Part shown: one piece after another, positions 1 through 6,169 of the stretch
How positions within the stretch are numbered: the first letter of the stretch is position 1
How the letters are laid out: every line of letters begins with the position of its first letter
Assembly (NCBI GenBank): GCA_003449495.1
Contig: DMHJ01000163.1
Location: 1-8,355, forward strand
DNA: 8,355 nucleotides
Reading direction: 5' to 3'
Origin: Clostridiales bacterium UBA8153
Lineage (GTDB): Bacteria; Bacillota; Sulfobacillia; UBA8153
Program-made: the position numbers and the translations under genes
Notes under the pieces: generated by a model
What the model was told of the DNA's origin: nothing
The model's input: the letters and a program-made list of their open reading frames with translations, nothing else
Databases searched by the model: none

Positions 1-2
1 TG

Positions 3-242
3 CTGAGGCTGAAGAAGATCGAGGGCCAGGTGCGCGGTCTCCAGCGCATGCTTGATGAGGACCGGTACTGCGTCGACGTACTGACACAGCTGGTGGCCGT
101 GAGCCAGGGTCTTCGAAGCATCACCCGTAAGGTGGCCGAACGGCACGCCCGGGGGTGCGTGTCCCGGGCCATCGTGGAGGGCCGGGGTGCGGAAGCCGTG
201 GATGAGCTGGTCAGGGTCCTGTTTAAGTTTGCCCAGCGATAG
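3..242 (+). CDS. csoR: CsoR-type copper-sensing transcriptional repressor (5' end cut off)
   Basis: The reading frame is open from the left edge to TAG at 240-242, so only about the first ten residues are missing. It opens with LRLKKIEGQVRGLQRM, the hallmark of the CsoR/RcnR/FrmR family of small all-helical metal-responsive repressors (usually 85-105 residues). The Cu(I)-binding set of the CsoR branch is intact: Cys in RYCVDV (codon 69-71), then His (144-146) and Cys (156-158) in HARGC. The His argues for a copper sensor rather than the persulfide sensor CstR, which lacks it, or formaldehyde-responsive FrmR. Known members release their operator when Cu(I) binds and so derepress copper export or storage genes. 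The HMA chaperone gene downstream in the same apparent operon fits this. An internal GTG at 30 is not the start, because conserved family sequence lies upstream of it. The operator, expected before the gene, is outside the window. Confidence 0.9.
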   Translation: MRLKKIEGQVRGLQRMLDEDRYCVDVLTQLVAVSQGLRSITRKVAERHARGCVSRAIVEGRGAEAVDELVRVLFKFAQR

Positions 243-253
243 GCGGGATCACC

Positions 254-685
254 TTGCGGGTGACGGGAACGGTGGTGGCAGCCGGGGGCGAACGCGCACG
301 CGTACGGGTGACCCCTGCCCACGCTTGCAGCAGATGCGGTGGCTGCCTTCTGCACGCGCAGGAGGAGGGCAGTACCGTCATCGAGGCCGTCGACCGGCTG
401 GGGAGTAGGCCCGGCGACCTGGTGGAGCTGGAGATGCCCGGGTGCGATCTACTGAAAGCTGCGGCCGTGCTCTACCTGGTTCCCCTGGCCCTGGCCGCCC
501 TCGGCTACCTGGCCGGCCGCTGGGTGGTGGAGGGGAACGCGGAATTGGGAGGGCTGGTCGGTGGTTTGCTCTCCTTTGTCCTCTCCTTTAGGCTGCTACG
601 CCGCTTTGACGACCAGGCCCAGGCCGCCGGCAGCTGCCTGCCGGTGGTGGTGCGCGCCGTAGAGGGAAGCGAAGAAAGGGGATAG
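254..685 (+). CDS. RseC/MucC-family (SoxR-reducing system type) membrane protein
   Basis: A 143-residue protein with the layout of the RseC/MucC family. A short soluble N-terminal beta domain carries a cysteine cluster (Cys25, Cys28, Cys31 in ACSRCGGC). A stretch with PGDLVELEMP follows, then two hydrophobic helices (about residues 66-91 and 96-115) and a short tail. In Enterobacteria RseC modulates sigma-E and works with the Rsx/Rnf complex in keeping SoxR reduced; in Firmicutes the role is unproven, and electron transfer or a redox role at the membrane is an inference. The start chosen is TTG at 254, 11 bases after csoR, with a GGCGGG-like site just before it; GTG at 260, two codons later, is an alternative. 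The gene lies between a copper sensor and a copper chaperone, so its transcription is probably copper-responsive. No copper-transporting ATPase is present in the window. Confidence 0.8.
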   Translation: MRVTGTVVAAGGERARVRVTPAHACSRCGGCLLHAQEEGSTVIEAVDRLGSRPGDLVELEMPGCDLLKAAAVLYLVPLALAALGYLAGRWVVEGNAELGGLVGGLLSFVLSFRLLRRFDDQAQAAGSCLPVVVRAVEGSEERG

Positions 686-689
686 GGAC

Positions 690-893
690 ATGGCGGAAGC
701 TGTAGTCAAGGTAAAAGGTATGACCTGTAACCACTGCCGCCTGGCGGTGGGCAAGGCGCTGGAGAAGGCCGGGTACAAAGACCATCAGATCGACCTGAAA
801 ACCGGCGAAGTGAAGGTATCCGCGCCTCAGGTTGACGCCGGAGCGGTCAGGAAGGCCATTGAGGGGGCCGGGTACCAGGTTACTGCCGGCTAG
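690..893 (+). CDS. copZ: CopZ-like heavy-metal-associated (HMA) copper chaperone
   Basis: A 67-residue single HMA domain protein. The metal-binding loop GMTCNHC is at residues 10-16, with cysteines 13 and 16 as the Cu(I) ligands, and the fold ends in the typical AIEGAGYQV strand. Full length for CopZ. CopZ proteins bind Cu(I) in the cytoplasm and hand it to CopA-type ATPases or to CsoR. The gene starts four bases after the RseC-like gene and has an AAAGGGG ribosome site at 675-681, which supports one transcript with csoR. Mercury chaperone MerP has the same fold, but there is no signal peptide here and the CsoR neighbour favours copper. Its TAG stop overlaps the stop of the convergent gene within a CTAG at 890-893. 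Confidence 0.88.
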   Translation: MAEAVVKVKGMTCNHCRLAVGKALEKAGYKDHQIDLKTGEVKVSAPQVDAGAVRKAIEGAGYQVTAG

Positions 894-905
894 GACCCGG
901 CCGGC
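885..905. terminator. GC-only stem-loop across the convergent stop codons
   Basis: GCCGGC at 885-890 pairs with GCCGGC at 900-905 around a nine-base loop that contains both stop codons of the convergent genes. There is no T-tract on either side, so a bidirectional intrinsic terminator is only a possibility; it could also simply reflect GC-rich coding sequence. Confidence 0.3.
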
Positions 906-2419
906 TTGCGGGGCATGTAGCCGGAGTCGGAGAGGGCCGAGAGTAGCTCCTGGTACTCCTCCCGCTTGACGATAAGGTTGCGGGGAGTAAGCTCCCCCTG
1001 GATGAAATTGGCGATGCGCCGGGACGCCTTCAGCTCTTCGGCCATCGCTTCGTCATCACACTGCAGGATGAGCACATCCAAAAAGCGCATGCGCCCGTAG
1101 GACTGGCACCATTCGTTCAACGTGGACACGACGTTCTGGGCCAGCGCATGTCGGGAGTGCTTGCCGAGAAACTCCAAGAGCTGAGCCTTGGTCATGCCCT
1201 GGGTGAGGGCACGGTAAACCGACTGCTTGGAGATGCGGTAGAGCATGAGCTGGTCGGGCTTGACCAGGTCGGCCAGAGCCTCCACTTGCCACAGCAGCGC
1301 CGGCACCAGATTCTTCGGCACCAGCACATCGAAGTTGGGCTGTACGAAGAACCGGTCTTCCATGGGCCAGGTTTCGTCCCACTGGGGCCCGGTGCGGGCC
1401 ACCGGCAGCAAACGGCACCAGAGCTCCCCGTCGGCCCCGGCCTGCTGCAGGCACCCCATGAGCCGCAACGGCTCTAGCAGGTAGCGCCGGGCCCGGGAAT
1501 CCAGCCCCTGCCACGACTGGGCCACCGCCAGTCCCTGCATCTCCCGGAGCAGGCCGCTAAAGGAGGCAAAGGTTCCCTCCGGGACTAACCGGAGCAGGCC
1601 GTACATGGTCTCCAGGTCGGCGTCTTGCCTGAGATAGGCTTCCTCCCAGAACTGGTAGAAATCGTGGAGCTGCTGTCCGGGGCAGGAGGACACCCATGAG
1701 GCCAGCTGGGGCGCATGCGCCAGTTTGCCGCCGGCCTCGGTCACCAGCGACCGGCTACGGCAGTAGTAGTAGAGCAGGGCCAGAGTGGGAGGATAGTTGG
1801 CGGCAAAAGGCGGTTCGTCCTCCGGGAAACTTTCCTTGATGCCCAGGTAATCCAGGATATCGCGCTGGGAGCGACGGAAGATGCTCCCAGACTGGGTGAG
1901 ACGCACTTCTGACTTGCCGACATAAGAGAGGAACATACAGAGAAGCCGGAGCACCAACAAAGGATCGGGCTCGTCGCCCTGGAGATGGGGGCACTTTCCG
2001 GTGATGCTCCCCATGATATCGCCGGCAAACCCGGAGGCCAGGACCGGCCACAGGTCTTCCGGCACGTAGTATACCTGCCGGTAGTTCACCCGTTCGGTAT
2101 ACACCAAGCCTCGCTCCTGAAGCAGGGTGACCACGCGTGCCCCGTCCCGCTTCCACTTGCGGGTGATCTGGTTGAGTTTTTGGTGACACTGCTCTACCAC
2201 CAGACCCCGGCCTTCCCGGCAGAGCACGATGAGCTTGAGGGCCAACCGCGCATCTTCGTCTAACCCGGACACGGTGTGTGCGGCCGGCTGGGCCATCAAG
2301 TATTGGGCCAGCTGCTTGACCAGGCCTTCGGCGGCCAGGTGGGGGGTGAGCCGCCAAAGCTTCGCCAGCTCTTCTAGGCCCTCTGTGGAGAACCGGGCCA
2401 GGCACTCCGTGAGTTTCAT
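890..2419 (-). CDS. Helicase-associated domain protein (XPB/Ssl2-like accessory region, no motor)
   Basis: A 509-residue soluble protein. Residues about 355-450 contain FFVQPNFDVLVPKNLVPALL, then LADLVKPDQLMLYRISKQSV, then YRALTQGMTKAQLLEFLGKH. This resembles the helicase-associated C-terminal module (Helicase_C_3 / XPB-Ssl2-like) found in uncharacterised actinobacterial and clostridial proteins. The N-terminal half is helical, with possible winged-helix segments around residues 55-125 (DARLALKLIVLCREG, then VTLLQERGLVYTERVNYRQV). No Walker A GxGKT or DEAD/DEAH motif is visible, so it cannot act as an ATP-driven helicase alone. A DNA-binding or partner role is inferred. The ATG at 2419 (minus strand) is backed by GGAGGG (CCCTCC at 2426-2431) with six-base spacing. 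It is convergent with the copper operon and divergent from tldD. Confidence 0.7.
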   Translation of the reverse strand: MKLTECLARFSTEGLEELAKLWRLTPHLAAEGLVKQLAQYLMAQPAAHTVSGLDEDARLALKLIVLCREGRGLVVEQCHQKLNQITRKWKRDGARVVTLLQERGLVYTERVNYRQVYYVPEDLWPVLASGFAGDIMGSITGKCPHLQGDEPDPLLVLRLLCMFLSYVGKSEVRLTQSGSIFRRSQRDILDYLGIKESFPEDEPPFAANYPPTLALLYYYCRSRSLVTEAGGKLAHAPQLASWVSSCPGQQLHDFYQFWEEAYLRQDADLETMYGLLRLVPEGTFASFSGLLREMQGLAVAQSWQGLDSRARRYLLEPLRLMGCLQQAGADGELWCRLLPVARTGPQWDETWPMEDRFFVQPNFDVLVPKNLVPALLWQVEALADLVKPDQLMLYRISKQSVYRALTQGMTKAQLLEFLGKHSRHALAQNVVSTLNEWCQSYGRMRFLDVLILQCDDEAMAEELKASRRIANFIQGELTPRNLIVKREEYQELLSALSDSGYMPRKPAGS

Positions 2420-2469
2420 GGCTTACCCTCCGAGTCGTCCCCTTAAACAATACTTTATTCTCCAAGTAT

Positions 2470-2492
2470 CCCCGGTTCCCTGCGGACCGGGG
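2470..2492. promoter_or_regulatory. Stem-loop in the divergent spacer
   Basis: CCCCGGT at 2470-2476 is a perfect inverted repeat of ACCGGGG at 2486-2492, with a nine-base loop. It lies 51 bases upstream of the minus-strand helicase-associated gene and 114 bases before tldD. It may be an operator or a structured leader; no T-tract follows. The role is unknown. Confidence 0.35.
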
Positions 2493-2497
2493 CGATG

Positions 2498-2512
2498 TTT
2501 CGCGAAGCGAAA
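2498..2512. promoter_or_regulatory. TTTCGC-GAA-GCGAAA inverted repeat
   Basis: A six-base perfect inverted repeat with a three-base centre, five bases after the preceding stem-loop in the same divergent spacer. The length and symmetry suit a repressor operator or a small RNA hairpin in a tldD leader. I could not place convincing -35/-10 elements next to it, so the regulatory role is a guess. Confidence 0.35.
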
Positions 2513-2591
2513 GACAGTTCCGCGGACGGCAGGAAAAGGCAACCGGCACGTCTAACTGAATGCATTGTGAACCCAGCTGTAGACTGCCAAC

Positions 2592-2600
2592 AAAGGAGGG
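2592..2600 (+). promoter_or_regulatory. Ribosome binding site deciding the tldD start
   Basis: AAAGGAGGG lies five bases before ATG 2606. It fixes that codon as the start although the frame is open further upstream, to an ATG at 2495 with no comparable site. Confidence 0.85.
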
Positions 2601-2605
2601 CAAGC

Positions 2606-4054
2606 ATGCGCGAGCTCACCAGCAAGGCCTTGGAGCGGGCCCGGGAACTGGGTGCCCATTACGCCGATGTCCGCATCATCGATGAACGGCGGGAATCCAT
2701 CCGGGTCAAGAACGGGAATGTGGATAACCTGACATCGGCCGCCAGCCGGGGCATGGGTGTGCGGGTACTCTATGACGGCGCCTGGGGTTTTGCCTCCAGC
2801 TCCCAGGTGAACGCGGATGAAGCCGGAGCGTTGGCCGGCCGCGCCGTGGCCATCGCCCGGGCCAGCGCCCGGGTGAAACGCCACCGCGACGTGGAGCTGG
2901 CCCCGGTGGCACCGGTGGAGGCCAAGTGGAAGACGAGTTACCGGGTGGATCCCTTTGCGGTGAAGCTGGAGGACCGTATCGAGCTCTTGCTGGAGGCGAA
3001 TCGCCTTACCCGGCAGGAGCCGGGCGTCCGCATGGCCTCGGCTTCCATGAGCTGTTTCCGGGAAGGCAAGGTGCTGGCTACCACCGACGGTTCCTACATC
3101 GAGCAGGAAAGGACGGAAGTAGGGGCGGGTATCGAGGCCACCGCGTCCAGTGGACAGGAATTCCAGCGGCGCTCCTACCCGAGTTCTTTCGGCGGGGATT
3201 ATGCCTGCGCCGGGTACGAGTTCATCACCGGACTGGAGCTGGCCGCACATGCCGAAAGGGTGGCCAAGGAGGCAGTGGCGCTGCTCTCCGCCGAGCAGTG
3301 CCCGGCCGGGGTGAAGGACCTGGTGCTGGAGTCATCCCAGCTGGCGCTGCAGATTCACGAGTCTTGCGGCCATCCCATCGAGCTGGACCGGGTGCTCGGT
3401 CAGGAGGCCAGCTTCGCCGGGACTTCGTTCTTGACTCCCGACAAGCTGGGTAGCTTCCAGTACGGTTCGGGCTCGGTGAACATCACCGCCGACGCCACCA
3501 TACCGGGCGCGCTGGGGTCCTTCGGGTACGACGACGACGCCGTGGCCGGGCAACGCATTCCCATTGTCGACCGGGGCAAGTTCGTCAACTACCTCACCTC
3601 CCGGGAAACCGCGGGCGAACTCGGCCTGACGGCCAACGGCACCAATAGGGCCGATGGGTTCAACCGCATCCCCATCGTGCGCATGACCAACATCAACCTG
3701 GAACCGGGAGACTGGACACTGGACCAGATCATCAAAGACACCAAAGACGGTGTGCTCATGCAGACCAACAAGAGCTGGTCCATCGATGACAAGCGGCTGA
3801 ACTTCCAGTTCGGCACGGAGGCTGCCTACGAGATCAAGGACGGCTCCCTGGGCAAGCTCCTGAAGAACCCCACGTACACCGGCATCACGCCGCAGTTTTG
3901 GGGTAGCTGCGACGCCGTGGCCGGCCCCGCGGAGTGGCACGTTTGGGGCCTACCTAACTGCGGCAAAGGCGAGCCCGGCCAGACGGCCCACGTGGGACAC
4001 GGAGCCGCCCCGGCCCGATTCCGCCAAGTGAAGGTGGGTGTTGGCAAATGGTAG
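2606..4054 (+). CDS. tldD: TldD zinc metalloprotease subunit
   Basis: A 482-residue protein of the TldD branch of the TldD/PmbA family. The zinc motif HExxxH is present as HESCGH at residues 251-256, followed by an acidic residue in PIELD. A C-terminal Cys452 in GLPNCGKGEPGQ corresponds in position to the conserved cysteine near the end of E. coli TldD, which supplies the third zinc ligand. TldD and TldE form a heterodimer with an interior catalytic chamber that degrades unfolded peptides; in E. coli it removes the microcin B17 leader and turns over CcdA. The length matches the family. The start is set by the AAAGGAGGG site. The stop overlaps the tldE start by seven bases, so the two subunits are probably translationally coupled. 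No substrate precursor gene is adjacent. The only small peptide gene nearby is at 6056. Confidence 0.93.
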   Translation: MRELTSKALERARELGAHYADVRIIDERRESIRVKNGNVDNLTSAASRGMGVRVLYDGAWGFASSSQVNADEAGALAGRAVAIARASARVKRHRDVELAPVAPVEAKWKTSYRVDPFAVKLEDRIELLLEANRLTRQEPGVRMASASMSCFREGKVLATTDGSYIEQERTEVGAGIEATASSGQEFQRRSYPSSFGGDYACAGYEFITGLELAAHAERVAKEAVALLSAEQCPAGVKDLVLESSQLALQIHESCGHPIELDRVLGQEASFAGTSFLTPDKLGSFQYGSGSVNITADATIPGALGSFGYDDDAVAGQRIPIVDRGKFVNYLTSRETAGELGLTANGTNRADGFNRIPIVRMTNINLEPGDWTLDQIIKDTKDGVLMQTNKSWSIDDKRLNFQFGTEAAYEIKDGSLGKLLKNPTYTGITPQFWGSCDAVAGPAEWHVWGLPNCGKGEPGQTAHVGHGAAPARFRQVKVGVGKW

Positions 4055-5382
4055 GGAAGGACCGGGCCCTGGGCGTGATTGAGCAGGCGCTGCGGCTCTC
4101 CCCGGGCGACCAAACGGAAGTTTCATTGATGGTGACCGATAGCAGCCTCACCCGCTTCTCTTCCAACTATATTCACCAGAATGTGGCGGAGAGGGACGCC
4201 CAGCTGGCGGTCAAGGTGATCCTGGGGAAGAAGATCGGCGTAGCCACCACCAACTCCCTGGACGATGCAGCCATCGCCAAGACCGTGCAAGATGCCGCCG
4301 GCATCGCCCGGCTGCAGCGGGAGAACGCGGATTTCCGCACGCTACCGGGCCCCCGGCCTTTACTGGAGCTAAGCTGCTTTATGCCAGCCACGGCTGCGTT
4401 TACCCCCAACGACCGGGCCGACGCCGCCGCCATCATCGTTAATGCCGCCAAGGCTGGCGGCTTCGAGGCGGCCGGGTCGGTGTCCACGACGGTGAGGGAG
4501 ATGGCAGTGGGCAACTCCCTGGGGGTGCGGGCCTACAATCCGGTGACCGGCGCCGGGGTGAACACCGTGGTCATGTCGGCCAGCTCTTCCGGGTATGCCC
4601 ACGGGAACGCCCGCGACGTCACTACCCTGGACTTCTCCGCCATCGCCCGCCGGGCCGTGGACAAGTGCGCCCGTAGCGTGAAGAGCGAGACGGTGGAACC
4701 GGGGGAGTATGAAGTCATCCTGGAACCGGCGGCCGCCGCCAGCGTGCTATCGTATGTGGCCATGCTTGGATTTTCCGCCCTGGCCGCGCAGGAGGGCCGG
4801 AGCTTTCTGGCCGGCAAGCTGGGGGAGAAAGTGTTCGGGGAAAACATCACCGTGTGGGACGACGGTCTCGACCCCCGGGGCATGCCCATTCCATTTGACG
4901 GCGAGGGCCAACCCAAGCGCAAACTCATGCTGGTGGAAAACGGGGTGGCCCAGAACCTGGTCTACGACTCCTTTACCGCCCATAAGGAAGGCAAAGAGTC
5001 CACGGGCCATGCCTCGCCCGGTCGTTTCGGATTCGGCCCGGTGCCGGGCAACCTGTTCTTTGCGCCCGGCCAGGCGAGCGTAGAGGAGATGATTAAGGCC
5101 ACCAAGCGGGGCATCCTGGTCACCCGCTTCCACTACACCAACCCCCTGCACCCCCTGCGTGTGGTGGTGACCGGAATGACCCGGGATGGTACCTTCCTGG
5201 TGGAGGACGGCCGTATCAAGAGTGCGGTGAAAAACCTTAGGTTCACCGACAGCATGATCCGCACTCTCAACCACGTGGACATGATCGGTGAGTGGAGCCT
5301 GGAAGGGTCCATGGGCTTCGGAGGCATGGTTCCGGCCCTGAAAATATCCAAGTTCGCCTTCAGCGGAGTGACTGAGTTCTAA
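4048..5382 (+). CDS. tldE: TldE/PmbA, non-catalytic partner of TldD
   Basis: A 444-residue member of the TldD/PmbA family that lacks HExxxH, as expected of TldE (PmbA). Family features include an N-terminal domain with VTDSSLTRFSSNYIHQNV, the DAQLAVKVILGKKIGVATTN strand region (about residues 50-69), and the C-terminal barrel with SPGRFGFGPVPGNLFF. The chain ends MGFGGMVPALKISKFAF. In known complexes TldE shapes the chamber and substrate channel while TldD carries the zinc. The ATG at 4048 lies inside the last codons of tldD, giving a seven-base overlap, with AAGGTGGG at 4031-4038 as a serviceable ribosome site. It ends with TAA; most other genes here end in TAG. This is the last gene of the GC-rich block. 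Confidence 0.92.
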   Translation: MVGKDRALGVIEQALRLSPGDQTEVSLMVTDSSLTRFSSNYIHQNVAERDAQLAVKVILGKKIGVATTNSLDDAAIAKTVQDAAGIARLQRENADFRTLPGPRPLLELSCFMPATAAFTPNDRADAAAIIVNAAKAGGFEAAGSVSTTVREMAVGNSLGVRAYNPVTGAGVNTVVMSASSSGYAHGNARDVTTLDFSAIARRAVDKCARSVKSETVEPGEYEVILEPAAAASVLSYVAMLGFSALAAQEGRSFLAGKLGEKVFGENITVWDDGLDPRGMPIPFDGEGQPKRKLMLVENGVAQNLVYDSFTAHKEGKESTGHASPGRFGFGPVPGNLFFAPGQASVEEMIKATKRGILVTRFHYTNPLHPLRVVVTGMTRDGTFLVEDGRIKSAVKNLRFTDSMIRTLNHVDMIGEWSLEGSMGFGGMVPALKISKFAFSGVTEF

Positions 5383-5472
5383 CTGCAAGGTTGCCCATGG
5401 ATGGCTAGGGCTAGAGCTGTCGCCACGGCCCGGTCGCGCCTATATTGCCTTGACGGAGTCAGGGTAAACCCG

Positions 5473-5497
5473 ACTGCCCCCGCCGGCCTGGGGCAGT
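5473..5497 (+). terminator. Stem-loop downstream of tldE
   Basis: ACTGCCCC at 5473-5480 is a perfect inverted repeat of GGGGCAGT at 5490-5497, with a nine-base loop. It is the first strong hairpin after tldE (91 bases from the stop). No T-run follows, so it may be a Rho-dependent or processing structure rather than an intrinsic terminator. Confidence 0.4.
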
Positions 5498-5686
5498 GGA
5501 GCTATCCTATGGTATCGCCAGGCGCGTACCGGGGCGCTACCGGAGATGCCGTCTTGCATGGAAAGTGAACCCGAGGCTGCTCCTACGCTGGGCGCGCGCT
5601 GAGGGGTGTTCATTAAGGCTGCTCCGCCTGGGGCCATTTGTTCATGGGTCGGGAAACAGGCAGCCAGGGAATGATGCACAATGCTT

Positions 5687-5711
5687 CCGGGAGACGCTGA
5701 CGGTCTCCCGG
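5687..5711. repeat. Nine-base-pair perfect stem-loop
   Basis: CCGGGAGAC at 5687-5695 is the perfect reverse complement of GTCTCCCGG at 5703-5711, with a seven-base loop GCTGACG. It is the most stable-looking hairpin in the window. Related blocks CCGGAGACC occur twice about 70 bases downstream (in ccgccggagaccaccggaga). No T-tract follows. Confidence 0.5.
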
Positions 5712-6004
5712 TGGGGGTCGAGCGCATCCGTCAGCTGCTGGCGCGCCAGTCCCAGCTCCGGTTGGCATCGCTGCCGCCGGAGACCACCGGAGACCGTGCC
5801 TTGCCTGGTTCCATCACCTACCCGCCGCCGGGGGCAAGGGTGGAGGTGTTAGCGTTCATTCCCTTGGCTAGCGGCTGATGACTGAGCTGTACCATCCCGG
5901 TTGGGCCTGGAAAAGGAACCCGGCGGACTGAATTTGCGGCAACTCCTGGTAACGCTGGGTCTAATCTCGGGGCAGGCGGTAGCCCTGGTTACAGTGCTAT
6001 CTAC

Positions 6005-6033
6005 TTGACTACGGTAACTGCAACATGTGTGAT
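6005..6033 (+). promoter_or_regulatory. Possible sigma-A promoter for the small cysteine peptide gene
   Basis: TTGACT at 6005-6010 matches the -35 consensus at 5 of 6 positions. Seventeen bases later TGTGAT at 6028-6033 matches the -10 at 4 of 6. Transcription would begin just ahead of the AAGGAG ribosome site of the gene at 6056, leaving a very short leader. This is consensus matching only. Confidence 0.35.
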
Positions 6034-6055
6034 ATGAGGCATGAAGGAGCATTCA

Positions 6056-6169
6056 ATGACATTCGGCGAATCCATTGAACGGTTCATGGCCGGGAAGCAG
6101 TGCCGGGACTATCTACACTTAGCTGAGGTGAACCGCTGTCTTATCTGTCCAAAACGTAGGGAATCTTAG
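6056..6169 (+). CDS. Small cysteine-containing peptide of unknown function
   Basis: A 37-residue reading frame from ATG 6056 to TAG 6167-6169. AAGGAG at 6043-6048 lies seven bases before the ATG, one of the better ribosome sites in the region, and a candidate promoter precedes it. An in-frame ATG at 6041 would add five residues but overlaps the ribosome site. The peptide begins MTFGESIERFMAGKQC and ends in CLICPKRRES, with cysteines at 16, 28 and 31. The CxxC pair plus a third Cys could hold a metal or form a disulfide; this is inference. The N-terminal half could form an amphipathic helix. I do not recognise the family. It stands alone, with gene-poor DNA on both sides. Confidence 0.5.
   Translation: MTFGESIERFMAGKQCRDYLHLAEVNRCLICPKRRES

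Larger units (their letters stand above)
5383..6040. other. Gene-poor spacer of about 660 bases
   Basis: I see no protein that I can support here. The longer open frames (5496-5852 plus, 5440-5727 minus) have low-complexity Arg/Pro/Ser-rich translations typical of chance frames in GC-rich DNA. A 65-codon frame at 5681-5878 is slightly more protein-like (VERIRQLLARQSQLRLASLP) but contains a strong hairpin and has only a weak AGGGA site ten bases or so before its ATG. Two good stem-loops (5473-5497 and 5687-5711) and a ten-base direct repeat AGGCTGCTCC (5574-5583, 5616-5625) are present. No tRNA, transposase or attachment site is recognisable. It could hold decayed genes or an unrecognised structured RNA. 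Confidence 0.5.

Noticed and set aside
1755..2603. Long minus-strand frame of 282 codons
   Set aside because: It is an out-of-frame shadow of the helicase-associated gene, with an Arg/Pro/Gly-rich translation lacking family motifs.
2495..2605. Upstream extension of tldD from ATG 2495 (37 extra residues)
   Set aside because: No ribosome site, it crosses a hairpin-rich spacer, and ATG 2606 has a near-perfect AAAGGAGGG; family N-termini begin at the later start.
5496..5852. 118-codon plus-strand frame in the gene-poor spacer
   Set aside because: The Arg/Ser/Pro/Cys-rich translation is typical of chance GC-rich frames; no ribosome site or family resemblance.
5681..5878. 65-codon plus-strand frame
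   Set aside because: Somewhat protein-like, but with a weak ribosome site and a strong hairpin in its first codons; not enough support to call a gene.
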